This document shows positions 11,265 to 22,328 of a stretch of DNA of 64,000 bases, piece by piece. The DNA lies in assembly GCA_022453515.1 (NCBI GenBank), contig JAJNNY010000004.1:124001-188000 (forward strand). The letters run 5' to 3'. The first letter of the stretch is position 1. Each line of letters starts with the position of its first letter. The notes below the pieces were generated by a model that saw only the letters and a program-made list of their open reading frames with translations, was not told where the DNA came from and ran no database searches. A program made the position numbers and the translations under genes. Origin of the DNA: Astrocystis sublimbata. Taxonomy: Eukaryota; Ascomycota; Sordariomycetes; Xylariales; Xylariaceae.

Positions 11265-12475
11265 AGCACCTAGGGCTGTCAACAGCAACTTCCCTCTCCT
11301 GTACTTGGGGCTTAGGTCAATGTTGTGTACCTACAGCACCTATATGCCCTGATGCTTAGGTAGATACTGCAACATTACCTGAAGTCAGTCCTAGATATGT
11401 ATTCCCAACGTTATGACCATATGATTAGCATAATTATCGAACTTACAAGATGATCCTAGCCTAGCAATTGTGGTGGTATTGGATCTTCACGCTGTGCAAA
11501 TCTCGCGATAGTCGGGCTACAGGCTCTAACAAGATGGAGAACTTGAGTAAACCAAGACTACCTAATTGACTTCAGGCCACCTAGGTATAGACCAATATCA
11601 GAGGTATTACTTGTAATCCCGGGACTGAAGTATTTACGTATTTGACACACACAAACCAAGGTTGCATATGGGACTTAGCCCTCGAATTTAAAGGATTACG
11701 TTGAAGTAGCAGGTAGAACTTTCATGGGGGAACTATTGCAAAATCGAGAGATTAGATGCGTCTATTTCTCTCTAATCCCTTCGCCAAGCTAAACAATCGA
11801 ATCATCCTACGTGTCCCTCTATCGTAAATGAAACGGCAACACCATAAGCCTCTAATTATAACGTGCCTGAAAGCTTCAGAAGGCCGCGATCCTACCATCA
11901 CCCCCTCGCCTGAGCCACGGCTGCATTCCAATGACTACCAACCTGCAGCGGCCATGAACTCGAATACATATGATGATGGCGCGAGCTATCTGACAGAAGA
12001 GAGCGGTGGAATTATTACCTGTTGTGAGTTCATAGTTGAGGGCAACTAATAATTAACTTCGAACTTTACAAAAAGGACACGGAATCAAGTACCATGTCAT
12101 CAGTGTTCACACTAAGGTTAGGTTAGGATATGACACCTCACCCGGTTGCATAGGAATACTATTATTGTGTGTATTGCCCATTCGCATTAGTGAATTGATG
12201 TAAATGATTCGCTCCCATTGAATCATAACAATCAAAAATACCATGTCTTTAACAACGAAGAAACGCTGCCGGTATCCGTGTTCTGGCCTTCTTTGCAAAC
12301 TCAAAACTTTGGGAACCGATATTGCATCGGGTAGAGATCGTCGGAGTATAAATCTGCATTGAGGGTTATAACGCAAAATGTACACGAAGAAGGGGAGACA
12401 TGCTTACATGATGGCGAGTATCAAGAGACTACCCTTGGAGGTATATGCGTGGATCTTGCCAACCCGTTCAAGTAG
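11265..12475. other. Intergenic region, no gene seen
   Basis: About 1.2 kb, AT-richer than its surroundings. It has only short frames and no family resemblance. A TACCTAGGTA-type string lies near 11580. Confidence 0.5.
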
Positions 12476-14030
12476 TCAATCCCGGGTCGGCGCCGATGCC
12501 TTGGCAGCGGCCTCTAATATTGCAGCCATGCGCGCTCGTGACTGAGCCTCTGTGAGCGGCGTAGTTGTCGCGAAATGCTGAAGTGGACGTAGCAGGCGGT
12601 CCTCAACATGGGCGTGCGAGTTGACGAACCGCTGGATGCTGTATTTCATATCAATGGGAACGTCGAAGGCAGAGCATCTGGTAGGCACTGGTTCGTCTCG
12701 GCTAGATGAAGGCAATTGATTAGCGATCCAGACGCACAATCGAATCAATGAATCGTGTCATGTTTAGACAAACAGCCTACTTCAGATAGAGATGTTGTAC
12801 TGCCCGAGACGAGTCATTGGTCTCGGGGGTTGGCACAAGATTGGCCATCGCTTCGAGCCGCTTCCCGTCAAGGTAATTGCTGTTTTAGGTAAGTGGGACC
12901 CGTGATTCTAACGGTGTGGTGCCTCTCCAGGGAAACGGGTTCTAGACTGCATTTGCACCATAGGAGGGTAAAGAAGTCATGTACCGCCAAGTTTTGTGTA
13001 AGTTGTCCACAGGGCAATGGTCACTGGTGATTGGATCAACAAAACCAAAGTGAGCCCTATGTAGCTATAGCAGCTGCAAGCGAGACAGGCAAAGGCAAGT
13101 TAGAATGGCACACGATGATGTAAGTCGATACTGGCTTGGGGGTGTCGATCCACGCAAGTAATGTTGAAGACGACACATTGGGCGAGTGAGAGGATCTCGG
13201 TTGGATTTTATGTGTCTACATCGAAGAGATCGTCACGTCCATGATGGTGAACCGAGCCTGATGAGCTGTAGTCCCGCTAGCCAATCTGACAACTTACTGA
13301 ATGAATAGCAGCTGGGCTTGGCAACACGTTGCGTCGGGCTGGCAACTCCAGCTCTTCACCTGAGTCCTAATCGACTATTGCAACTCCTCCACCACGGCAT
13401 CGTGCACCTTTTCCGGCGTTACTATACCCCGTCGTGGCATGATTCTTGCTGCAAAGTGTTGTTGGTGGTCAGAAGCGCTTGGCGTACGGCCACGCACATG
13501 GCATATAGTCCTGAGGGCGGATCTGGCAGCGTCGATCTTCTCTGTCTTTGGTGACAAGATGATTATCTGACCAACTATACTTCTCAGGCAGAATCTTCAC
13601 CTGAAATCCGACCTGAAGACTCCCGAGATCTTATTGGACTCTCGGTGGGAGGAAGCAGCTTCCGGAAGGCCAGGATATTGATCGCCCTCGTTGCCACCCT
13701 AGTCGTGCCATCTTTTATCCCGCGTGACATGAATTTACGGACGATCGCGACTTCTCTGGGGTGGACAGATGAACTTTGTTATCGTATTCTTGTATATCTT
13801 CCAATTCTTCTGTCAAAAGCGTTGATAACGGCTTGTCTTATTTCATGATGTGTCGCCAGCTCCACCGCCGAGGATTTAGAGTAGCGCGTCTCGCGAACCA
13901 CGCTGGCCCTACTCACCGAACAGAAATGACGTCGGGACAGGTAAAAAGTCAACGTCACGATGCAGGACGCGGTCAAGGGAATGCACAAAGTGACGTAGAT
14001 GTCGGTCAATACTTAAGATGGTAGAGCGAC
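12476..14030 (-). pseudogene. Unassigned multi-exon gene or recently broken gene
   Basis: Several minus-strand blocks look coding and can be chained by splice-like sites. One is an exon near 13933-14030 ending at a GTGAGT donor. Another runs about 13600-13850 (includes HPREVAIVRKFMSRGIKDG). A third is about 13396-13540. A fourth is about 13260-13350 and ends at a GTAAGT donor. The last runs 12476-12705 (...QSRARMAAILEAAAKAS..). The chain is interrupted by one in-frame TAA at 13779-13781 (context CGA TAA CAA). Most junctions are only plausible, not proven. I do not recognise the protein. It may be a real lineage-specific gene with an unseen intron over the TAA, or a pseudogene. Confidence 0.3.
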
Positions 14031-14160
14031 AGATCAGCGGCAAGAATGCTGCTGAGACTCCATCGTCGCGTCTGACAAAGGCAGCGTGGTAAGAATATGC
14101 AGGGACTTTTGACGTGCTGGCAGCTACCAGCAGCTCCGCTAGAACAATTGATAGGGTCAT

Positions 14161-15017
14161 GAACGAGCTGGCATAGACTCGAGTCTGCTAAGTAGGCAGA
14201 TGGCGAAATTTCTCCGTCGTTTGTCTCAGTCGCTACACGTACGTCATGGTCGCGGGGGAACAGGCTAACAATGTTCAGCTCAGACTGGACCCTGAGGCTA
14301 ATGTGAGGAAAGGCTAAGGGGCAGAGGACCCTTGACAACAGGGCAGAGGGCCAAGAGGGCCACGGATTGGGTGCGGATTCGGTACGATAAGATGACCGGG
14401 GTCGCAGTTGGAGTAGTGGAATCCCGGTATCCGTGAAATGGGCGCTCCGGATGGGAGTCTTTCAGTTTTCGATCTGTTGGTGGTGAGGGGGAAAGGGAAA
14501 AGTGGCCGAGCGGATATTGCCCCATCCCCCAATCCTCTAGAGGGTCCTGTACAGTACGTAGGTATCCATCCTCCCGGCCCGCACGGTATGGTTTCAATGC
14601 TGCCCTCAGTAGGCGAGGTAGGTACCTATGTAGGCAATAACGTCGGTCTATTTCAGGTGAGTGCGTACTATTAGGGGCTTAGCGTGCCAGGTAGGCGAGG
14701 TAGGTAAAGATACTTAGACGAGACCCGCCCAGAACTCGCACGAATCCCACACTCATCCCCATCACCGTATACCTACCTACTTACCAAATATGCCATGCGC
14801 TCAAAGGCAGACTTACCTAGTAGGCACTATACTATTGTCACGGATGTTGAGGAAAACCATAACTCAGCCTCACGTCCAATTATGACGACATTCCAGGTGG
14901 TGGGCGCCCCGCTAGGCGGCAAGCGAGGTGGCCTCTGAGGTGGCATTCAAAGGTAAAAGCGAAAAACAATTGTTATCATTACACCGGCATTTACTACCCT
15001 TGAGTCTTATTCTCCCA
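14161..15017. other. Intergenic region, no gene seen
   Basis: About 0.85 kb upstream of the unassigned minus-strand gene and downstream of the epimerase. It contains GGTAGGTACCTA-type strings near 14619-14636 and 14690-14705. Only short overlapping frames. Confidence 0.5.
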
Positions 15018-16484
15018 TCATAGGGTGGAGAATGTCCACGAGCTTCTCCAAGAATACATCTGGCCGGGCCCGACAATCTGAGACTCCCTTCGCCCGCGCC
15101 ACTCCGGACTAGTGTTCATCAAGCGCGTCAGCTGTTGTTCTGAGCGGGCGGCAGAGCATAGACAAATACATGTTGTTCATCCATCCAAGCTGCCAAAGGG
15201 AAACCGACGAGTTGGCGAGGTAGGTAGGCACTTACTGGTTGATCCCGTCCACCCAATCTTGCGCTTCAATCGCGATACACGAACTCCGCTCCACCTTCTT
15301 TCTATCGCTCGTGCCCTGCGTGCTCTTGAGGTCCGCTGTGCCGTCAAACCAGTTGCACGTGTAGATGACGACGCCCGCCTGGTCGGTGCGGAGATCCGCC
15401 TTGATCCCCGAAAACGGGCTCGCCAGCGTAACGACAATCTCATCGCAGGACACGGGCTCGATCGGAAAGTACGTGTTGTAGCCCTCGCACGCGCCGCCTC
15501 CGCCGCAGTTCCCCGAGAACCCGGTGAGGTTTCGCGCGTGGCCAACGAACATGTCTGGCTTACTCGAGAAATCGTGGATGCTGCCTGGCTCGGCTGTGGC
15601 GACCTCGCCCGTGGGCAGGGCCCCGTCGTCCGCCACGAGGTAGCCCTTCGAATGCGGCATGTACAGAGTATGGTTCCAGATCTTATTCGTGTCGGGGTTC
15701 CTGTAAGCGTCGAGGTTGAAGTACGTGTGATGTGTAAGCATGAGCGCTGTGAAACCCAACATTAGCTCGTGTTCTATCCATGATACCTGCTCGGCCTCCA
15801 AAGATGCGAACTGTGAGACAAACGTGATTTGACTTCGGGCGATACGGCATCCATCTTGATTTCCCACTCGTCTCCCTCGACGGTGTAGGTGACATTCGCT
15901 AACACCAGCCCCGGCATCCCCTTGGAGGAGTTCGGCTCGTCCCGGACTGCGAACGTGATGGAGTTGTTGGTGACCGTAGTTACGTTCCATGTCCGGTAAG
16001 ACCAGTTGTTCGTGCCCGAGTGCAGCGTATTAGTGCCGTCGTTCAGTTCGGTAGAGTACGTCTTGTTGTCGATGTTGTACTTGCCATGGCCGATGCGATT
16101 GACGTAGCGACCAGGGACGCTGTTGTAGACCGGATGGCCCGGGTCCTTGGCTATTGAGCTATCAGTTCTCCGAGGTCTACGCAATATTTTGGGCTCACGA
16201 AGACCACCCACGATAGAAGGCCAAGTCGTCGTACCCTAAAACGACATCGACCTCTTCCCCATTCTTGTCTTTGACAAGTAGATTGGTAAGTGTAGCACCG
16301 TACTCAATGAACTATTGCTCGCCAAGTCAGAGCGGGCGACATCTGTGAAGCAGGATGGGGGACTGACTTGCGCCTTGATGTTGGCGGAGTTGATGGTGTA
16401 TTTACCATCAGCCCCAGGTTTTGGGACATCGGCCCATGCGCAGCTCGTGATAGCTAAGAACTGGAAAATCGACGAGAATCGCAT
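15018..16484 (-). CDS. Secreted aldose 1-epimerase (galactose mutarotase)
   Basis: Structure: complement(15018..15108, 15236..15746, 15824..16150, 16212..16311, 16368..16484), five exons, 381 residues; all phases fit. The enzyme interconverts alpha and beta anomers of aldoses. Residues 1-18 form a signal peptide (MRFSSIFQFLAITSCAWA), so this is the extracellular fungal form. Family landmarks are IEYGATLTNLLV, GYDDLAFY, DPGHPVYNSVPGRYVNRI (substrate-pocket region), LMLTHHTYFNLD with the catalytic His, and the C-terminal IEAQDWVDGINHPEW with the catalytic Glu. Several NXS/T sites fit secretion. The last exon was found by matching the PEW motif, because the upstream exon otherwise runs into a stop at a GTAAGT donor. 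Confidence 0.93.
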
Positions 16485-17012
16485 CTTGTGAAGGTTCAAC
16501 GACGTATAAGTCAAGCTACTACATCTGGCTTTCGGGTGTCCGTCCTCGCACTTTTGACTGTTAAAGCGCGTCTATTCTTGGCCCCGCTGCCTCCCCTTCT
16601 TCTGAAATCATCCGCTCGGAGAATCGTCATGGCAGTATGTAAAGTATTTTTTCGTCATATTAATACCAACCGGAGGGAAACGAACCGTCGCGAGTATGGG
16701 GTGCATGTTAACGGACCACTAGCGAAATAGCCTAAAATGATACCGCCGTCATTTGGTATTATCTGGGTTTCGTGGACTAAAAATGTTGGGTTCCCCGCAC
16801 CATGTCGCCCAAATTGTCTTGCCCGGACCCCTACCAGATCTGCTGATTACAGTCGTTGCGATCATCTCGTCAATCAAGCCGCCCGCCATCTGGTGAAACA
16901 CCACAGGTATCTTCAAGTATCAAAAATTGACTTATAAAACGTTGCCATTGGTCAGGAGCTATCGATCCATCGTCATACTCCTCCTACATTCGTGTCCTTG
17001 TGTCATCTTGAT
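16485..17012. other. Epimerase promoter region
   Basis: 528 bp between the epimerase start and the stop of the RBR gene, both on the minus strand. It must hold the epimerase promoter and the RBR 3' UTR. No gene-like frame. Confidence 0.4.
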
Positions 17013-17963
17013 TTACGCACGCCAAAGATGGCATTCCCTCATATGCGAAGAGTTACCTAGCTTGTCAATCATGTCGTGGGGGGCAAGACATGACCAGCAA
17101 AAGCTGTGGTTACAACGGCCACCTAGAATTCGTTAGTACAATCTAGTATCGGAGCGGTCGCTAGCATATTCTGACTTACACTTCATCCTGTCACACCCCG
17201 AGATCTTTTCAATGTCAATTCTGCATTGTGGGCATAGCTTCGAAGTTCTGCGGACCTCTTCCCGGCTAGCTTCGTCATCCCTTGCTCCCCGGACCGCAGC
17301 TTCCAGCTCGACCGTAAATCTTTGTCCTTGCGATCGTGACCGCCGAGATCCGGGGGTCGTCGAAGCTCTATGTGTACATTGCCTAAATATCCCGGCTTGT
17401 TGGCTGGATGCCACCAGTTGATCGAACTGTTCACATGTGAATCCAGAATGCCACGGTAGACCATGGACGACACATGTTCGTCTGTGGTAGTAATGACAGG
17501 TCATGATCGGCTCCGCTTCGGCGGCGGGATGCAATTGGCCGGAGCCGCAATTGTGAGCACACCATTCGAAATAAGGTTCCTTCTCGAGCATGGTGCTGAG
17601 TAGAAGTGCCTCGTATGTCTTAAATGTGGCATCGTCGGTCGCATCTCTGATCTCGAAGTAATCCAGCTCTATCGAGCATTGTGGGCAGCTAACGCGAGTG
17701 TGCCGATCGTTGATGGTCTGCTCAATCCACCTTGCAACGCAATCTACGCACACTTCTGATCTGTGCTCGAGTATGCATCGCGAGCTCGCGCTGACAAAGT
17801 CCCACTCGGGAAGATCTTCGATACAGGTAATACATTGTCTCATGCTGTGCGCGCTCACTTCTGTGTTGCCTCGGGCGAGAAAGATGTGGCAGCTCATTGA
17901 AATAAGGAATGCTGTTGGCGGTGTCTTGGAATCATAGCAGTGGTCTTGGGGCCAAAGCGACAT
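17013..17963 (-). CDS. RBR-type E3 ubiquitin ligase (RING1-IBR-RING2)
   Basis: Structure: complement(17013..17122, 17180..17963), 297 residues. The 57-nt intron (GTAAGT..CTAACG..TAG) splits the RING2 Cys and joins ...GCDRMKC to GRCNHSFCWSC. RBR ligases take ubiquitin from an E2 on a RING2 Cys before passing it to substrate. RING1 starts at CITCIEDLP (about residue 44). The IBR has CAHNCGSGQLHP and WHSGFTCEQFD. RING2 is CPQCRIDIEKISGCDRMKC, where the Cys of SGC is the expected catalytic residue. The IBR differs from the usual pattern: the segment CHYYHRRTC lacks the second Cys of the usual CXXC pair. An internal ATG (MSCHIFLARG, about residue 23) is an alternative start. Compact size and lack of other domains fit many fungal RBR paralogues. 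Confidence 0.85.
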
Positions 17964-18266
17964 AAATACCTGCTAAACATGGATTTCTACCAAACCTTAT
18001 GGCAGATTCTGTTGGGATTGTGTATATCCTGAGCGTCCGGGCGGGAAAAAGACATCACTAGAACCTCCCTCGAAAATGGAAGTTCAGGTAATGGCGGGGT
18101 TCCAGTGCATTCGATAACTAACTCTTTGTTTTCTTCTTCTTTTTTGCGAGTGACACATATGTACCATCGTTAATTTCACAGCATAGCGTGCTTCCGTGAG
18201 ATTCCAATAGCCATAGTATAGTCTTCGGCAACGTAGCAGATGGGCCACCTAGGCATGAAGTTTGGT

Positions 18267-19535
18267 TCAGACGCTTGAGGTAATTCGTAGGATCTTAATG
18301 GGTACCGCAGCTGCATAGAACAAGGAGGTCTGCTCTCGCATTGGCTTGACGGTGAACGGTATCTCCTCGACTGCGAAGTTCGAGTGGGCTAGGGGGGGAG
18401 AAACAGTAAGCTTTAGCATATCCATCCACCACACTCGCAAACTATACGAGGAGACATGTTTAGTTACGTACCGCATTCGTCCCAAAAGCTTTGAAAAGTG
18501 TCAGCATTTCGCACAACGCCCGCGATGATTACGAGGAGGCCGGGCCGCAGCTGGAAGAGGTGTCGAAGCGTTTGCACGAGGGCAGCGATGGCTACTTTGT
18601 CATATGTCTGTGATGACAGTCAGTCGCGTCTTTCACTACCCACAATTTCGAAAGTCAATCCTCACGATATCAGCACCGATTACCACGTCGTAGGGGTCCG
18701 AGGAACATTCCTGTTCAACCCAGGTCCCTCTCAGCTCTTCTCCCCACCATAGCGTCCTTGCCGTGACCCTCTCCTCTGTGCCGAGCTCGTTCGAAGCAAG
18801 GTTTTCCATGAGATAATTGACCACAGTCTCGTCCCCGTCTGTAGTCGTAACATGTCGCGCATCTAGATGTCGGGCGCACAAGATGGCCAAGAAGCCTGTG
18901 CCGGCACCAAGCTCGAGGATGGATTTTCCCTGGATCAAGCCACGTCCGGAGTTGGTCAACAAATATGAACCGAGATGCAGAGCTGCTTCCCAAGTGCGGT
19001 GGCCCGTTGTGCGAGATCCAGATATCAAGTTTCGTCTCTCTAGTAGCGTGATAGTGGGCTCTTTACCACCACCACCATCGTCATAACCGTCGTGGCGATT
19101 CCTGCCTGACTGGCTCTCGGGCAGGCAGGTGAATGTGACATACGCTCGCTCTTTCATGGCCTCGAACTCCGTGGGTACGCCTTGAGTCATGAGGGCTCCC
19201 ATGCGGCCCATCAAGTCGTCTGAGATGTCCTAGGGAATGTTAGTCTCAATGTTTCCCGAAGCGGGTGCTGTTGATCCACTGTTTCGACATACATCTTCTT
19301 CTGGATCCTGGATGGATTTCTCTATTCGAGATAGTAGAGGCCGCAGCACGCGCAGCTGGTACCTCTCAGGCGGTAGCTGCTGGATGCGACTCTCGTCGAA
19401 CAAATATCGGAACAGCCATGCTTGTGCATCGCTACGTCGTAAAAGCTGAGCAGGAGGCCAGGCGAGGAAGTCTGGCTCGAACAATTGAAAATATTGACGC
19501 CTCAAAAGGAGCAGTTGGGAGTCTATGTTTGCCAT
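18267..19535 (-). CDS. EFM3: EFM3/FAM86-like protein-lysine N-methyltransferase
   Basis: Structure: complement(18267..18388, 18472..18607, 18666..19229, 19293..19535), four exons, 354 residues; all introns are 58-83 nt with GT..AG ends and phases agree. It is a seven-beta-strand SAM-dependent methyltransferase. EFM3 in yeast and EEF2KMT in humans methylate a lysine of translation elongation factor 2. The N-terminal helical region (RRQYFQLFEPDFLAW..) is typical of the FAM86 group. Motif I is LELGAGTGFLAILCARHL. The post-motif acidic site is followed by the DVVIGADI(T)YD motif, reconstituted across intron 2. The C-terminal exon gives a hydrophobic strand (FYAAAVPIKILRI). EFM2 is the main alternative family label. 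Cytosolic action is inferred. Confidence 0.8.
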
Positions 19536-20168
19536 CTGTACCTGTTCTGTTCACTTCTGTTCTGTGACAATAAAGGAGGAGTGTGTTTTCACCTCGTCTA
19601 AAGCCCGCCAAGACACACAATGCACGAGGTACTCGTACCTCCTAACAAGTACCTACCTCATGTAGGCATGCCTAGGTGTGTACCTAGCGGGCCTAGGTAC
19701 CACTGTATTAAGGTGACGTCGATACCTGGGGGAAAAACAAAAAGCCGGGCCCGGGTCGAACCATGCGTCCATGGGACCTTCCGCCAGGCAGTACCTTGCG
19801 TCGCGTCCGACGAGGAAACCGGTTCTCCAGCCAGCTGTCTCGCCGCGCATCGTCTTTACAAGCATATATTGTGGACATTGTAAATATCCGAGTAATTGTA
19901 ATATATTCTGTAAGTATGAAAGCTTGGTGGACTGGCTGACTAATTGCTGGCCGAGTCCAGGTACCCTTAACACGATTCTCTCTTTGTACTCTAAAATTCT
20001 ATTCCGATGGGCACCATATCTCATGTGGTTCACATGAGTGCTTATGGTGAACACTGTGGTCCTATAGATATCCTTAAGCGATTCCCCTTGGGGTCAGAAG
20101 AAGCCCGGCCATGACTGGAGTCTAGTGAAAATGTGGACTCAACTGTCAACATAGAGTAGGTATCTACA
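19536..20168. other. Intergenic region, no gene seen
   Basis: 633 bp between the methyltransferase start and the FTA2-like relic. It holds a cluster of CCTAGGTA-type strings at about 19640-19700. No gene-like frame. Confidence 0.5.
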
Positions 20169-21075
20169 TTACACGAAAGAAGCAGCTTTCGGCCTATTGC
20201 GTCTTTTCAACGACCGAAACTTTCGCTGATATTGGGAGTTTGGCAATACTCGCAGGCAGAATTGCAGGCCATAGTCCGAGACCATGTCCACAATCCTCCA
20301 GTCGTCCGCAACAAACTCTAGAACCTTCTCCATTATGCAGTGTGGTGTTGTCCAAGCCGACCCAAAATCGACCAGCAGGCCATCCTTGTACTTATCGTCT
20401 TTGACGTCTCGTTGGAGAACTTCATGCTCATTTAATAGCCGCAGGCCCTTCAGCATATGTCCGCAGCTCCAAGGATCGTTTCCCCTTCGATGTATTCTTT
20501 TATGATGGCTCAAACCGGACTTCCTTCTGCTATTCTTCGATATGCGTCGTCTCTTGGCAGATACCCATCTTGTCGAGCTCTAGTTCCTCCTCTGGCTTCA
20601 ATTGGAGGGATCCATAGCATTCCGCTGCGAGCTTCCTATTGATGATGCCTGTCCTTTCGAAGTTCCTTAACACGTCCATATGCCCGGCATTCGGTGTAAA
20701 ACGGGTCGTAGTGGGAAGCTGCGAGTTCCCCTGTTACTTCTCCTAGCAAGGGGTCCAGGATCTCCTTTCCGTACCTATATGATGGTTTATTAAACCTGAA
20801 CTAAAGCTCATTATCAGAAACTGAAGACAGACTGGCTTCTATAGGATTATATTGTGTCTCACCACTTTCAAAGCATATATTCGCGATTGAATCTTAACTT
20901 TGAATACATATTCCTGAAAGGCTGTGGACCCTGGAGGTAGATCAGGCCTTTCCAAAAGTTCCAAAAATATGATCGCAGCCTTTGGGTGGCTGAAGGCGTG
21001 TAGCTTTGGACATCTGCAGGGAGGAAACCATTTCGAGGCGAGCGGCTTCCGATTGGCCTGGACTACCTCTGTCAT
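20169..21075 (-). pseudogene. Decayed FTA2-like (fungal kinase-fold) gene
   Basis: Reading leftwards, blocks of one protein appear in different frames. MTEVVQANRKPL.. to VFKVKIQSRIYALKV (21075 down to about 20865) is the beta-sheet lobe. Next comes HYDPFYTECRAYGRVKEL, then a frame change to GIINRKLAAECYGSLQL. A further change gives AIIKEYIEGETILGAADIC, preceded by a TGA where family members usually carry Arg. A third change leads into MLKGLRLLNEHEVLQRDVKD and GLLVDFGSAWTTPH, the catalytic-loop and metal-binding positions of the kinase-like fold. The order and spacing match fungal proteins of the FTA2/protein-kinase-like expansion. At least three frame shifts and one stop cannot all be removed by introns with good sites. 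Copies of this family are usually numerous in moulds. Confidence 0.75.
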
Positions 21076-22223
21076 TGCAGTGCCAGCGTTTGGGCTAGGA
21101 CACGAGCAGCAAGAGAAGCTGTGTTGGAGTTTAGGCGCTAACGTTTCTTGTGCCTTTGTTGGAGTTGGCTATGGAGTCCAATTTGGCTAGTAGGCGATGC
21201 GATATACCTTTTATGTTTCGTGAGGTGTGGGAGCCGGTCACGAGAAGCAATCATGAATTCACAAGGGGGCTCTACATTTCAGGTCTCAGGTAGAGGGTAT
21301 CGCACAAGCATTACCAGTCGATGTATCGATCTGGGGTCAAGTAACAACACCAAGTGGATCGGTTGTCAACTTTATCGACCTTGGAGGGCTTTGCCGAATT
21401 GCGATCGGTCCCCGGTTGGAGGATTTATGGTTCATCAACAGGTACACGAGGAGAGGGACATTACCGGACATGCCTGAAGAGGGGAGCCGATCTCCCTTGC
21501 TTCCTCTGTCACAGTTGTCACCTTTTTATGAGTCCGCTTGGGTGACAATGCTGCATCTATGTAATGTTGTGATTACAACGCGGCGGGCCTATGCACTATA
21601 TTGTTGTCGAGTGAGAAGAAAGTCAGTTGAAGCCATATATACTCGTTCCTGTCTTATTTATCGAGAGAAAGGCCTGGTGGCAACACAAAGCACCATATAA
21701 ACCCATTAGCCCCGGGTAAGTGTCAAGTGCTTTTGCACCAGAGTGAAGGAATATAGCGGTAGCCACGTAGCCAAGTAGAATAGTAGGGGCAAGGTGTCAA
21801 TTATATTGATTCCTGGGCTCTCCCATATAGTGGGAGCCGCCCAGCCCTTATGTACATAGATCTCATAGCCCAAACAGCCCTCTACAAGGGAGCCCCTGGG
21901 TCATGGTGAAGCTCATGCTACCTTGGCACCTGATAGATAGTCTCATGCTGAGTGAGTGCTCTAGATAATCTCGCACACACAAGATTATTTTTCTACCCTG
22001 CCAAGCCCTAGACATCAAGGTTGAGGGAAGGAAGTCTCGTTGCTGTTGACAGCCCTGCCTACCTTAAGTACCTACCTAATCTACCTAGATGTAAGGTAGG
22101 TGGGTACTTATATCTACGTAAGTGCCTGCCCTGAGCGTGGCCCTACGTGCCTGCCTCCTGTTGTTGTTTGCACACACAAGTACCAATGTACCGCGCACAG
22201 TTAGATAGCGGGCCTGCCTAAGG
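21076..22223. other. Intergenic region, no gene seen
   Basis: About 1.15 kb between the FTA2-like relic and the second zinc-knuckle locus. Short frames near 21148-21700 have non-ATG starts or no family resemblance. CCTACCTAGATG-type strings lie at about 22050-22130. Confidence 0.5.
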
Positions 22224-22230
22224 TATATAT
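22224..22230 (+). promoter_or_regulatory. TATA-like box of zinc-knuckle copy 2
   Basis: TATATAT lies about 100 bp upstream of the ATG at 22329. It is followed by a CA/CT-rich leader ending in CATCATGG, a good fungal start context. Confidence 0.5.
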
Positions 22231-22328
22231 CAATACCCCACCATGTCTCCGTGACTCCATTCATCTTCTTCCTCTCAACACACAACTTCAGAACCACAAC
22301 TTAAACACACAAATTCGAGAACCACATC

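Noticed and set aside
15112..15765. 217-codon plus-strand frame
   Set aside because: Antisense to the epimerase exons, whose catalytic motifs are clear.
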